From contig JALJPB010000014.1 in NCBI GenBank assembly GCA_022969175.1, forward strand, positions 20,663-84,662: a DNA stretch of 64,000 bases. Direction: 5' to 3'. Origin of the DNA: Colwellia sp. Its GTDB lineage: Bacteria; Pseudomonadota; Gammaproteobacteria; Enterobacterales; Alteromonadaceae. Of this stretch, positions 26,222 through 35,950 are shown piece by piece (positions within the stretch are counted from its first letter, which is position 1; each line of letters begins with the position of its first letter). A model generated the notes under the pieces. It was not told the DNA's origin. It did no database searches and saw only the letters and a program-made list of their open reading frames with translations. The position numbers were made by a program, and so were the translations under genes.

Positions 26222-29095
26222 ATGTTAAGAATATTATTTTTTTCTGCGCTAATAGCCGTATTGCTAGGCTGTGGCGGCGGTGACTCACAGAACACACCAA
26301 ATAAAACAACCATAAACAATCCACCTGTTGCTAATAGCGACAGCATTAATGCAGGAATGAATGTATCAAGCGTGCTTGATGTTTTAGCCAATGATAGTGA
26401 TCAAGACGCATTTACTCTAAGTAGTACAACACAGCCGAATAACGGCAGTGTTATTATTAACAGTACAAATATTATATATACGCCGAGCGATGGCTATGTA
26501 GGCAGCGATAGTTTTTCTTACACTATTAAAGATAGTGTCGGTCAAGAGGCATCAACAACGGTAACCTTAGTTATTGCTAATACTCCGCCAACTACAGCAA
26601 CAGATATTGCTCAAACAGAGCAAAGTAGTGCTGTAGATATCAATATTTTAGCCAATGATGTTTCTGTTGGTGGTCATGAACTAACCATTACCAGTACTTC
26701 TGTTCCTAGCAACGGCACCATTGCACATGACGGTAAATTATTAACTTATACGCCAACAGCTGGCTTTGTCGGCGAAGACTCGTTTATTTATATTGTTGAA
26801 GACTCTTTTGGCGACGAATCCACTGCCACAGTGATGGTTAAGATAATTAATGTGTTACCAGTAACTATTAGTGATTTACAAGAGATTTTGCAAAACGAAG
26901 CAATTACTATTGATGTGCTGGCTAACGATAGTGATGTTTTGGGTGACAGCTTAATTTTGACTGTTCTTTCAGGTGTATTGCACGGTGAAGCTCGTATTGA
27001 AGCAAATAAAATCGTCTATACCCCAGTGTTAGGCTACGCTGGTAATGAAACAATTACCTACACAGTAACGGATAATCATAACGGCCAAAGCCAACAAAAT
27101 TTAACCATCACAGTTCTCAACGTAAAACCTGTTGCTAATGACGACATTGCTTATGTTGAGAAAGGGTCAAGTATCGCCATTGATGTACTGAGTAACGACC
27201 ATGATGTAATTAATGACGAATTAACGATTCAGTCAGTATCAGCGCCACAATATGGCAGCGTTGAAATTGTTGAGGGTAAAATAGTCTATCAAGCCAATGC
27301 CGATTATATTGGCATTGATGTTTTTGGTTATACTTTAGTTGATAGCCATGGTGAATCAGATTCTGGCTTTATTACTGTTACCAGTTACACCCCCGGCGCA
27401 CTAGCTGGAAAGCTTATTGGTTACGAGAAGGCAGGCCTACAGGTTACAATAAAAGTAGACGATCATGAAATTACAACAGTTACTGATGAGCAGGGTAATT
27501 ATTTTGCCGAATTAGAGGGAGCCCTTACACCCGAAGGGCTAGTGATTGTTTATGTTAATGATGCCGCCAGTAATTACCATTTACGTGCTTATTTAGGCGG
27601 CGGTGCTACTTTATTAGCGGCAATGACAGATGATGGAATTATACACAAAAACATTAGCGACTTAACTACCGCTGAATATGAATTAATTGAACGAGTACGT
27701 AATGGTAGTGAAGCAACAACAGCTATAGAGCTATCTACAGCACAGTTCGATGCGGATAATTTCTATCAATTACAAATGACAATTGCAATACAGCTGATAA
27801 ATGCCGCAAATGGTTTAAACCTGCCAGCAGGTTTTGCATCAGTTAACGACTTTATTAAATCAACCAATGAAATGAGTAAACAGCTAAGTTATTGGCGTGA
27901 AAATAATAACGCTAGCTACCATCAAGCTTTTACTTCATTAACTGAAAATTCAGAACTATCGCGTTATCCTGAAAGATTAGATGATAGTGAATCTTTTTTG
28001 AGGGAGTCTGCTGGCTTCTTTGGGTTGAACTTCAGCCTTGGTTATACCTCTTTTTTAACACTGTCATCAAGTACTAATTCATACCTTTCTTATTTGCAGG
28101 AGCTGCTTTTAGGCTCACATCAAAAGCAAGCGAATTCCCTAAGAGTAAGTCTTGATACTGCAATGGAACACGATGATTATCGGTATACTTATTGCGGGAT
28201 ATTGCCGACCAGAGAATTTCAATATTTTAAAACTGCCGCGGTAGAATATACATGGATATACTCAACACCTTTGTATGATGTTTATTTACAAAAAATAGAA
28301 ACGGCGAATGAGCTAGATTTTAATTGTTTTCCACTGGGTAATGTACTTTACAATGCGGTTCGTCATTATCATCTTCAGCCGTTAATAATTGAAAGTGAAA
28401 AACTATATCTAAATAAGTTAACCATCAATAATGAAGGCGAAGAGACTCAATCTTATTCTACGCAATTAGCGGACTTAACGTTAAATAATGATAATAGTTT
28501 TGTTGATACAGGCAAAGGTGAATTAACAGGCTCGTGGACAAACAATAACGGTATATTACAGCTAAATTATAGCGACGGTAGTATACATAAATTTTATAAC
28601 GTTCTTAATCACGGGCAAGTTAGCCAAGTATTAACAACCTATAGTAAAAATGGTCAAATAAAGGCTTCTGAGGCATCATATATTTTAGAAAATAAGCCTT
28701 ACACTCTACAACAAAATATTGAAGTATTATCGTATGAACTATCACCTACGCTTGATGCAGAGATGAATTCAAAGAGCCGTTGGTTATTTATGGATGACAA
28801 TACGGCGCAAAAGCAAACATTAACTGATGGAGAATGGAGTGGAAGCTTTATCTATAGTTGGTATCGTGATGGCAATACCTATGTTGTTGAGTCTTATAAG
28901 CTAGACGAAATATGGGTTGACCCTTGTGATATTAGCTTGCCCAACTGTTACATAGCATATCGTGATTCATTTGAAATACTTGGTGAACATGGGGATGTTT
29001 ATCAAGTAAAACGAAGGAGGCTACGGTTGAATTTAGCGGGCGAGAGCACAATGGATGAAACAAAAATTATTTTAATGACCTCTGTTCCTAAGTAA
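26222..29095 (+). CDS. Large lipoprotein with tandem Ig-like (cadherin-type) domains
   Basis: A 957-residue lipoprotein (lipobox VLLGC, lipidated Cys17, then a GGG linker). Residues about 36-390 hold four tandem bacterial Ig-like units of the VCBS/cadherin-like type. Each has a variant of VDVLANDSD, then YTPxxGYxGxDSFxYTxxD. A carboxypeptidase-regulatory-like beta sandwich may follow (GKLIGYEKAGLQVTIKVDD). The remaining C-terminal 550 residues match nothing I know. It is likely surface- or outer-membrane-attached, in adhesion or substrate binding. It is monocistronic, and the region behind it holds a decayed gene. Confidence 0.85.
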   Translation: MLRILFFSALIAVLLGCGGGDSQNTPNKTTINNPPVANSDSINAGMNVSSVLDVLANDSDQDAFTLSSTTQPNNGSVIINSTNIIYTPSDGYVGSDSFSYTIKDSVGQEASTTVTLVIANTPPTTATDIAQTEQSSAVDINILANDVSVGGHELTITSTSVPSNGTIAHDGKLLTYTPTAGFVGEDSFIYIVEDSFGDESTATVMVKIINVLPVTISDLQEILQNEAITIDVLANDSDVLGDSLILTVLSGVLHGEARIEANKIVYTPVLGYAGNETITYTVTDNHNGQSQQNLTITVLNVKPVANDDIAYVEKGSSIAIDVLSNDHDVINDELTIQSVSAPQYGSVEIVEGKIVYQANADYIGIDVFGYTLVDSHGESDSGFITVTSYTPGALAGKLIGYEKAGLQVTIKVDDHEITTVTDEQGNYFAELEGALTPEGLVIVYVNDAASNYHLRAYLGGGATLLAAMTDDGIIHKNISDLTTAEYELIERVRNGSEATTAIELSTAQFDADNFYQLQMTIAIQLINAANGLNLPAGFASVNDFIKSTNEMSKQLSYWRENNNASYHQAFTSLTENSELSRYPERLDDSESFLRESAGFFGLNFSLGYTSFLTLSSSTNSYLSYLQELLLGSHQKQANSLRVSLDTAMEHDDYRYTYCGILPTREFQYFKTAAVEYTWIYSTPLYDVYLQKIETANELDFNCFPLGNVLYNAVRHYHLQPLIIESEKLYLNKLTINNEGEETQSYSTQLADLTLNNDNSFVDTGKGELTGSWTNNNGILQLNYSDGSIHKFYNVLNHGQVSQVLTTYSKNGQIKASEASYILENKPYTLQQNIEVLSYELSPTLDAEMNSKSRWLFMDDNTAQKQTLTDGEWSGSFIYSWYRDGNTYVVESYKLDEIWVDPCDISLPNCYIAYRDSFEILGEHGDVYQVKRRRLRLNLAGESTMDETKIILMTSVPK

Positions 29096-29114
29096 CTTGT
29101 TTTAGTGGTTAAGA

Positions 29115-29347
29115 ATGGCTGCTGGCGCATTTGGGGATGTTGGTTTATTCTTTCTCATTAGTGCTTGGAAGCCTGAAAAATATAAAAATACAATTCCTTT
29201 ATTAGGCTGGCTAAGTTTATTTGAAGGATGTGACTTACTGTATTATGGCTTATTGCTCGATCTGGATTTTTTCCTTTTGTAGTAAATGTTTCTATTGGTT
29301 TAATTCCGAGTGTTATTATTTTAGCGCTTAAAAATACATTAGATTAA
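29115..29347 (+). pseudogene. Frameshifted remnant of a small membrane protein
   Basis: The frame from 29115 reads a hydrophobic protein (GDVGLFFLISAWKPEKY, IPLLGWLSLFEG, LLYYGLLLDLDFF) and stops at 29280-29282. The -1 frame continues without break as FPFVVNVSIGLIPSVIILAL to a stop at 29347. A single missing base in the T-run near 29266-29278 joins the two, so this looks like a recent frameshift or sequencing error in a 76-residue or longer membrane protein. An in-frame stop at 29103 also suggests a lost 5' end. Family not identified. Confidence 0.5.
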
Positions 29348-29446
29348 ATGGACTTCATGAAACTTAAATAGCCTATTGTGTTGTATTAAACAAATGCATC
29401 GTTATATTAATGATTATTGAAAACCTTTTATTTCCTCTGTTGAGAT

Positions 29447-30136
29447 GTGCCCGTGAGCCAAAAACATATTTTAGTTATTGAAGATGAGCCTAGTATTGCA
29501 GATAACATCACCTACGCGCTTAAATTTGAAGGATTTGATCATACTTGGGTGACTCTTGGTTATGAGGGGATTGAACTATTAAACAAAGGGCTATTTGATT
29601 TAGTGATTCTGGATGTTGGATTACCCGATATAAATGGTTTTGAAGTATGTAAACGTATTCGAGAGTCGTCTAATATCCCAATTATTTTCTTAACCGCCAG
29701 AGGTGAAGAAATAGATAGAGTTGTGGGGTTGGAAATAGGTGGTGATGATTATGTTGTCAAGCCGTTTAGCCCAAGAGAGTTAGTGGCAAGGGTAAAAGTT
29801 ATATTAAGGCGTAGCCAAAATTCTCAAAGCTTTATCGCCCAAGTTTCACAAAGTTTTCGCATTGACGAAGAAAAATATCAGATTAATTATTGTGGCCAAA
29901 CTCTTGATTTAACCACGTATGAATTTGGACTATTAAAAATGTTAATAAGTCAGCCAGAGCGCGTATTTACCAGAGAGCAACTCATGAATGGCGTATGGTC
30001 CTCCCCAGAAGAAAGTTTTGACCGTGTTATCGACACCCACATAAAAACTATTCGTGTAAAACTTAGAGCAGTTAACAGTAATGACCATTCTATAACCACT
30101 CATAGAGGCATTGGTTACAGTGCCAAACTAATTTAA
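29447..30136 (+). CDS. creB: Response regulator CreB
   Basis: A 229-residue OmpR-family regulator: receiver domain with IEDEPS, the phospho-Asp in VILDVGLPDINGF and VVKPFSPRELVARV, then a winged-helix DNA-binding domain (TTYEFGLLKML, THRGIGYS). The receiver sequence is strikingly like E. coli CreB (DVGLPDI.GFE, LTAR.EE.DR..GLEIG.DDYV.KPFSPRE). Together with the creC and creD homologues immediately downstream, this identifies it. The start is a GTG at 29447 with only a weak ribosome site; a second GTG two codons on is possible. Confidence 0.92.
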   Translation: MPVSQKHILVIEDEPSIADNITYALKFEGFDHTWVTLGYEGIELLNKGLFDLVILDVGLPDINGFEVCKRIRESSNIPIIFLTARGEEIDRVVGLEIGGDDYVVKPFSPRELVARVKVILRRSQNSQSFIAQVSQSFRIDEEKYQINYCGQTLDLTTYEFGLLKMLISQPERVFTREQLMNGVWSSPEESFDRVIDTHIKTIRVKLRAVNSNDHSITTHRGIGYSAKLI

Positions 30137-30146
30137 GTATAAAATT

Positions 30147-31574
30147 ATGAGTTTAAACCTTCGGATTTTTATAGCCTATTTCTTCATTGTTGTTGTTGCG
30201 AGTATTGTTTTCTTGAATGTTTTTATGTCTGAATTAAAACCTGGCGTGAGACAGTCTTCAGAAGTTAGCCTTGTGGACACCTCAAATATTTTGGCTGAAT
30301 TAGTAGCACCAGAATTTAATGATAATCCAGATCAGCTACCAAACTTTGCTAGTGCTGTTGAACGTTTTTTACATAGGGCATATCAAGCGGATATTTTTTC
30401 TATTAATAAAAAATCAAGTGCTATTAGGGTATATATCACTGATGAAAAAGGTATTATTCGCTTTGATTCATCTGGTAGGGATATAGGCGCTGATTATTCT
30501 CAGTGGAATGATGTTTATCTAACTTTGCGTGGTAAGTACGGTGCAAGAAGTACCAAGTCAGATCCAGATGACGAATTAAGTACCGTTATGCATGTAGCAG
30601 CTCCAATAAAGTCAGGAAATGAAATTGTCGGAGTTCTTACTGTAGCTAAACCTAATTTTTCAGTTCAACCATTCATTGATATGGCATATAAGAAAATTAT
30701 CGAGCGAGGTTTATTACTTGTCATTGCATCTTTAGCTATTGCTTTGACTATTTCCTTTTTATTAACTCGTTCTATACGAAAATTGGTTCAGTATGCTGAT
30801 AACATCAGTCATGGGAAGAAAGTTAGTATTCCTAATGTGCATGAAACTGAACTAGCTAATCTCGCATCGTCAATTGATAATATGAGAATAGAGTTGGAAG
30901 GAAAGGATTACGTTGAAAAATATGTGTATGCCCTTACTCACGAACTAAAGAGCCCTGTATCCGCTATTAAGGGGGCGAGTGAGATACTTAATCCATTGAT
31001 GTCAGAAAAAGATCAAAATAAATTTATTGGTAATATTCAGCTTGAAGTTCACCGTATTGATGACATGATTAATCGTTTACTATCATTAGTCACCGTTGAA
31101 AAGCAGGAGGCACTTACTGAAGTTGAAAGATTGGATCTAATAGTAGTCATTGAGCAAGTTATTCAAACTAAAGCATCACAATTAGTTAAATTAGGGATAG
31201 TGGTTGAACAAAATACCCCGCAAGAATTGTTTGTTTATGGTGATATCTTTTTGTTGTCTCATGCCTTAGATAACCTCTTGCAAAACGCTATTGATTTTAG
31301 CGCTAAAAATAGCAGTATCACTGTAACTGTTATAATTTCAGAACAAATAAAAATAACAATTGAAGATCAAGGCTGTGGTATTCCAGAATATGCACTAGCT
31401 AAAATATTTGATCGGTTTTACTCCTTAGCTCGACCCTCTTCGCGGAAAAAAAGTACGGGGCTGGGATTGTGTTTTGTGAAACAAATAGCCGAATTACATG
31501 AAGGGACTATTCAACTAGAAAATAATCAGGGTCTTGGTGTTAAAGCTTCTTTAATCTTACCTCTATTGAAATAA
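30147..31574 (+). CDS. creC: Sensor histidine kinase CreC
   Basis: A 475-residue inner-membrane kinase, the same size as E. coli CreC. It has an N-terminal membrane helix (about 6-28), a periplasmic sensor region, a second helix near 187-205 and a HAMP-like linker. The HisKA phospho-acceptor box LTHELKSPVSAIKGASE is near 263, and the HATPase domain has LLQNAIDFS and STGLGLCFVKQIAELHEG. It lies ten bases after creB, in the order creB-creC-creD found in enterobacteria and Aeromonas, where the pair responds to fermentable carbon or to beta-lactam stress. Confidence 0.93.
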   Translation: MSLNLRIFIAYFFIVVVASIVFLNVFMSELKPGVRQSSEVSLVDTSNILAELVAPEFNDNPDQLPNFASAVERFLHRAYQADIFSINKKSSAIRVYITDEKGIIRFDSSGRDIGADYSQWNDVYLTLRGKYGARSTKSDPDDELSTVMHVAAPIKSGNEIVGVLTVAKPNFSVQPFIDMAYKKIIERGLLLVIASLAIALTISFLLTRSIRKLVQYADNISHGKKVSIPNVHETELANLASSIDNMRIELEGKDYVEKYVYALTHELKSPVSAIKGASEILNPLMSEKDQNKFIGNIQLEVHRIDDMINRLLSLVTVEKQEALTEVERLDLIVVIEQVIQTKASQLVKLGIVVEQNTPQELFVYGDIFLLSHALDNLLQNAIDFSAKNSSITVTVIISEQIKITIEDQGCGIPEYALAKIFDRFYSLARPSSRKKSTGLGLCFVKQIAELHEGTIQLENNQGLGVKASLILPLLK

Positions 31575-31594
31575 GGTCATCTTTCTTATATTGC

Positions 31595-31616
31595 TTCACT
31601 TTTGAAATTATTTCAC
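31595..31616 (+). promoter_or_regulatory. Two TTCAC half-sites before creD
   Basis: Two TTCAC elements (31595-31599, 31612-31616) lie 12 bases apart in the creC-creD gap. The CreB/BlrA target is known as paired TTCAC with a 6-base spacer, so the half-sites match but the spacing does not. This is a weak candidate for a CreB operator controlling creD. Confidence 0.3.
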
Positions 31617-31688
31617 CACCACACATAAACAACATATTCAGCACATATATGAACCTTATCCTATAGAAAAATACATAGGAGAAGTGTC

Positions 31689-33071
31689 ATGCAAAAAGAA
31701 CTAGCAATTAAACTTGGAGTGATAGGATTTATAGCGATGATATTAATGATCCCGTTACAGATGATTACGGGAAAAATAGCAGAGAGGTCTGCATTTCAAG
31801 AAGATGCAAAGCAGAGTGTTAGTCGTAGCTGGACCGCAAGTCAGAGTGTACTAGGTGCATTAATTGTAATTCCATATGAAATTCACCGTGAAATAACAAT
31901 TACAGACAACTATACAAAGGAAGAGTTTCCGAAAATTAAAAAGACGCTACATCACAAATTTATCATTCCTGAAAAGTTTACTATCCAGGCTAATATTAAA
32001 AACAGCGTTAGGCATAAAGGGATTTATAACGTTCCTGTTTACACATCAAATATTGATATTCAGGGTTACATTAATAGTAAAGATATATCTGAACAGCTGA
32101 ATTTGATAAAAGCAGAAGGTAGTAAAGTTGTTATTAAGAAAGCTTTTTTTTCAATTACTCTTTCAGATCCTAGGGGGATAAATAGCATACCAACATTAAA
32201 ATGGCAGGATAAAGACGTAGCTTTCAACCCAGGTAGTAGACTGGCTAAAAATGTTAATGGTTTACACGCGATTTTGCCCAAAATTGATATTGAAAAAGCT
32301 AACAAGATCCACTTTTCATATCAGTTAGAATTGCGAGGAATGGAGCAACTGTCTTTTATTCCTATAGGTATTGAAACAAAGTTAAATGTTCAATCTACAT
32401 GGCCTCATCCACAATTTGTCGGTTCATTTTTACCAACAGAAAGCCAAATTGATGATAGTGGTTATAAAGCTGGCTGGAAGGTAACATCGTTTGCTAGCAA
32501 TATTTCCGACAAAGTTGAGCGCTGTGAAAAGGGCGATTGTATTAGCTTATTCAGAGAGGACATAGGAATTAAGCATATTGAACCAGTCGATGTATATTTA
32601 CAATCCGAGCGTACTGTTAAATACGGGATGTTGTTTATTGGTCTAAGTTTTATCACCTTTTTCATTTTTGAAATATTAATGAAGCTAGCAATTCATCCAA
32701 TTCAATATTGCTTAGTCGGTTTTGCTAATGCAATATTTTATTTACTACTTATTTCATTGTCAGAAAATATAGCATTTGGACTAGCCTACTTGATAGCAAG
32801 TTTATGTTGTTCAGGTCTATTGTTACTTTATCTTAAACCTGTTCTTAAACAAGGCAAATATGCTTATGCCTTTTCCGGTGTTTTGTCAGTTCTTTATGGG
32901 GTGCTTTATATTATCATCAGCATGGAAGACCTAGCATTAGTTATGGGATCATTCTTAACATTTTCAGCACTTGCCATTGTTATGTTTACTACCAGAAATA
33001 TTAATTGGTATGAGGTTGGTGATGACTTGTCTTCCAAATCAAATCATACAGATATAGCAGCTAATGAGTAA
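31689..33071 (+). CDS. creD: Inner membrane protein CreD
   Basis: A 460-residue CreD-family protein: one N-terminal membrane helix (about 10-30), a periplasmic domain of about 270 residues, then five or six membrane helices (from about 315). Conserved CreD features visible are GKIAERSAFQEDAKQSVSRSW near the start and the switch FLTFFIFEI-like first helix after the soluble domain. CreD is the most responsive member of the Cre regulon in E. coli; its molecular role is unresolved. TAGGAG gives a good ribosome site. It ends seven bases before the vanZ-like gene. Confidence 0.92.
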   Translation: MQKELAIKLGVIGFIAMILMIPLQMITGKIAERSAFQEDAKQSVSRSWTASQSVLGALIVIPYEIHREITITDNYTKEEFPKIKKTLHHKFIIPEKFTIQANIKNSVRHKGIYNVPVYTSNIDIQGYINSKDISEQLNLIKAEGSKVVIKKAFFSITLSDPRGINSIPTLKWQDKDVAFNPGSRLAKNVNGLHAILPKIDIEKANKIHFSYQLELRGMEQLSFIPIGIETKLNVQSTWPHPQFVGSFLPTESQIDDSGYKAGWKVTSFASNISDKVERCEKGDCISLFREDIGIKHIEPVDVYLQSERTVKYGMLFIGLSFITFFIFEILMKLAIHPIQYCLVGFANAIFYLLLISLSENIAFGLAYLIASLCCSGLLLLYLKPVLKQGKYAYAFSGVLSVLYGVLYIIISMEDLALVMGSFLTFSALAIVMFTTRNINWYEVGDDLSSKSNHTDIAANE

Positions 33072-33077
33072 ATTCGG

Positions 33078-33449
33078 ATGAAGCGAATCATGCCAGCACT
33101 ACTCGGATTTGCTTTCATATGCTGGATTGTCGTTCAAGCAAACAAAGGGAGTAGCAATATATTTTTTGATATTGTTGCTCTACTTCCTCTTGGTGATAAA
33201 GTAGGTCACATGTTGCTTTTTGGTATGTTAAGTACTTTAACAATCATTGCTTTTAAAGGCAGACAAGTTCGAATTAATGACTATAAGGTGCCTATGGGAG
33301 CAATGATAGTCTTGGCATTTGCCTTAATAGAAGAGTTGAGCCAAATATTTTTTATGCATAGAACTTTTGATTTGATGGATGTTGCAGCTGATATCCTAGG
33401 TATTATGATTTCGGTGCTTATTTTTAAAAAATTGCAATTAAAACCATAA
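33078..33449 (+). CDS. VanZ-like membrane protein
   Basis: A 123-residue protein with four membrane helices and the VanZ-family charged signature: DKVGHMLLFG, EELSQIF, RTFDLMDVAADILG. VanZ itself gives low-level teicoplanin resistance; most homologues have no known role. It is tightly linked to creD (6-base gap), so it is probably the last gene of the cre operon. Its final codons and stop lie inside the left part of a dispersed repeat (CAATTAAAACCATAA), so the native C-terminus may have been replaced. Confidence 0.85.
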   Translation: MKRIMPALLGFAFICWIVVQANKGSSNIFFDIVALLPLGDKVGHMLLFGMLSTLTIIAFKGRQVRINDYKVPMGAMIVLAFALIEELSQIFFMHRTFDLMDVAADILGIMISVLIFKKLQLKP

Positions 33450-33697
33450 CAACATTTAGCTAAATTATTTAATTGATTATCTATATAAAGTCACTTGATT
33501 GTGACTTTGAGTTTACGAATAAAATAACGAATGACCTGAAGCTATTGAAATTTATCGATCACTAGATAAAGGTAATCAGTTAAACCCATTTGTTTCTTCG
33601 GGCTACAGCCATAATTAAAACCTCTCGACTTGGTTGATTATTGAACCCTAGTAGAGAGGTATAAATATATTAGTTAACGGTGTGTTTATTCGTTGAT
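33435..33697. repeat. Dispersed repeat copy lacking the left terminus
   Basis: It matches the 327-bp copy at 59278-59604 from CAATTAAAACCATAA onward. It has the AAAGTCAC/GTGACTTT dyad, the TTCGGGCTAC segment, the ACCTCTC/GAGAGGT hairpin and a degenerate right terminal repeat (GTTAACGG, then CGTTGATT). The left 27-bp terminal repeat is absent. It sits between convergent genes and overlaps both: the vanZ-like stop at one end and the MFS stop at the other. Confidence 0.7.
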
Positions 33698-34915
33698 TTC
33701 TTTGTTGATGGTATGGTCCATGTTTTTGTTAGGACTAATATCTGTATTAACAAACTGGCTAGCGACTAGCGAGATTAATGCAAAACCTGCTCCGGCATAA
33801 AACACCAGTGATTTATCATAGAGCCAAATTAAACCAAAACTTGCCGGAATAACAACGGCGGCAATATGATTAATACTGAAACTAACGCCGGCACTTGAGG
33901 CAATATCTTTTGGATCGGCTATTTTTTGAAAGTAGGTCTTTAAGGCAATGGCCATAGCAAAAAACAAGTGGTCAATCACATAGAGCACAGCAGCAATATT
34001 GGCTGACTCCACCAGCGCATAACCAATAAATACGGTAATCAAACCAAGATACTCTAATGTTAGCGCTTTGCGTTCACCTACTTTGGCTATCCAAACCCCT
34101 ATTTTAGGGGCTAAAAAGAAATTGATAACATGATTAATCATATACAACAGGGTAATTTGCTGCACGCTATAGCCAAATTTTTCAACCATTAAAAAGCCGG
34201 CAAAAACAACAAAAATTTGTCTGCGAGCCCCTGCTAAAAAGGTAAGAAAGTAGTATAAGCCGTAGCGTTTTCGTAAAATTATCTTTTTATGTTGAGTATG
34301 TTCAACGGTAAATTTCGGCATAACAAACGCCAACCACAATGTTAGCACTAGCCCTACAAGGCCAAAAAACAAATACATTAGTTGATAGCTGGCAGAAAAC
34401 ACACTGAAACCTAACCAAATAAAGGCATAACAAGTGAGTGATGCTGCCGATTTAATCGACATCAACTTACCTAACTTCCCTGGCGCTTCTTCTTTATTAA
34501 ACCACTGTAGGCTTAAAGAAGTATTAATGGTTTCATAATAATGAAAACCAATAGACATCAGTACCGTTGTAGCATAAAGGCCATAAATACTGGGAAATAA
34601 ACCGGTAATCGCTACGCCAATTGATAAAATACACAGCGATATTAATGCAAAGGTTTGCTCAGTAAAAACCAGCAAAACAAAAATTGCGGTGAAAGCCAAA
34701 AATCCGGGGATTTCTCGTAAAGATTGTAATATGCCAATTTCAGCACCGGTAAATGCAGCTTGCTCTATAACAAAATTATTGAGCATTGCCATCCAGCCGG
34801 CAAAAGTAGCAGACATAACAATGCTGGCAATAGCTAAAAAAACAAAAGGTGTATGCCATTTCTTGCCTAGAGCCTGAGATTGTTGCGTGAGTTGTGTTGT
34901 TGTCGTCTTTTCCAT
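33686..34915 (-). CDS. Major facilitator superfamily transporter
   Basis: A 409-residue polytopic protein with about 12 hydrophobic helices. It has MFS-type charged loops, for example KFGYSVQQITLLYMINHVIN in the second half and a basic central loop near residue 200. No substrate signature is recognised. It is divergent from an AraC regulator, its probable controller. Its last residues (INE) and stop codon are encoded by the degenerate right terminal repeat of the neighbouring element, so its 3' end has been modified. GC is slightly higher than in flanking genes. GGGAGCAG just upstream supports the start. Confidence 0.85.
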   Translation of the reverse strand: MEKTTTTQLTQQSQALGKKWHTPFVFLAIASIVMSATFAGWMAMLNNFVIEQAAFTGAEIGILQSLREIPGFLAFTAIFVLLVFTEQTFALISLCILSIGVAITGLFPSIYGLYATTVLMSIGFHYYETINTSLSLQWFNKEEAPGKLGKLMSIKSAASLTCYAFIWLGFSVFSASYQLMYLFFGLVGLVLTLWLAFVMPKFTVEHTQHKKIILRKRYGLYYFLTFLAGARRQIFVVFAGFLMVEKFGYSVQQITLLYMINHVINFFLAPKIGVWIAKVGERKALTLEYLGLITVFIGYALVESANIAAVLYVIDHLFFAMAIALKTYFQKIADPKDIASSAGVSFSINHIAAVVIPASFGLIWLYDKSLVFYAGAGFALISLVASQFVNTDISPNKNMDHTINKEINE

Positions 34916-35000
34916 ACTGCTCCCGTAAAACTGAATAAGTAGCTAACCATGACGTTTTTTATGATAACCATTCAGCTTGTTTAGCTATGATGGGCAGTAT

Positions 35001-35840
35001 ATGATGATTTCATCGCGACCAATAGAGACAATTGTGACAGTTAATTTATCAAATCAGACAAGTTTAAAGTGGCACCAACAACCACCACTTCGAACTTACT
35101 CAAGCTTACCTCGGTCAGTATCTCCTATTTCAGGGGAGTTTAAAGCCATGACTGAAATTCCTAACCACTCTCATTCATGGTCACAGCTGGCCTATTCTTG
35201 TAAAGGCATAATGCACATTGTAACGGATGCCGGTACCTTTGTTATACCACCTGAACAGGCGCTGTGGTTACCGCCTAATATCTGCCATCAACATTTTTGC
35301 AAAAATGAAGTGAGTTACCGCAGTTTGCATATAGACCCAGTATTAAGTGAAATATTAGGTGATAAAGTGCGACCTTTAACAATTGATCCGTTACTGAGGT
35401 CTCTGATATTGGAAATTACCAGCTGGTCTAAAGACTATCAAGAAACAGTACAAACCAAACGTCTTATTCAAGTATTAATAGACAGATTGGCAGTGGCGCA
35501 AAGTAATGAACTCTTTATGCCGACCATAAACGATAAAAGGTTATTACCCATTATTGAAAAACTTAATCACCAACCAGCCAACAAACTCACTATAGAGCAA
35601 TGGGCTTTGAAAGTTGGCGCTTCCAGTCGTACCTTAAATCGATTATTTAATAAACATTACGGTATGGGATTTAGCCGTTGGAAGCAGAAACTTAGAATAC
35701 TCAAATCATTAGAAATGCTAAATACCAATGCCCAGCTTGTTGATATAGCGTTTGAGCTGGGTTATGAATCTACTTCGGCTTTTATTACTGGCTTTAAAAA
35801 GCAATTGGGCTGTTCACCGAAAAAGTATCTGGTAAATTAG
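35001..35840 (+). CDS. AraC-family regulator with cupin sensor
   Basis: A 279-residue regulator. The N-terminal cupin-type domain (about 25-110) shows PNHSHSWSQLAYSCKG and IPPEQALWLPP. The C-terminal AraC double helix-turn-helix (about 175-275) shows TIEQWALKVGASSRTLNRLF and IAFELGYESTSAFITGFKK. This layout is typical of local regulators of efflux or catabolic genes. I start at the ATG at 35001; the frame extends to a TTG at 34977 with no added support. It is divergent from the MFS transporter across about 85 bases, so transporter control is likely. Confidence 0.9.
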   Translation: MMISSRPIETIVTVNLSNQTSLKWHQQPPLRTYSSLPRSVSPISGEFKAMTEIPNHSHSWSQLAYSCKGIMHIVTDAGTFVIPPEQALWLPPNICHQHFCKNEVSYRSLHIDPVLSEILGDKVRPLTIDPLLRSLILEITSWSKDYQETVQTKRLIQVLIDRLAVAQSNELFMPTINDKRLLPIIEKLNHQPANKLTIEQWALKVGASSRTLNRLFNKHYGMGFSRWKQKLRILKSLEMLNTNAQLVDIAFELGYESTSAFITGFKKQLGCSPKKYLVN

Positions 35841-35950
35841 CCGTGGTTAATAACCCGTGCTTAAATTTTAGTAGCGCTGTAGTTGTTTTTATAATGAAGT
35901 ACTTTTTATAATAAAGTTAGTTAGTTTTTTCTAGAGAGGAATGGGGAATC

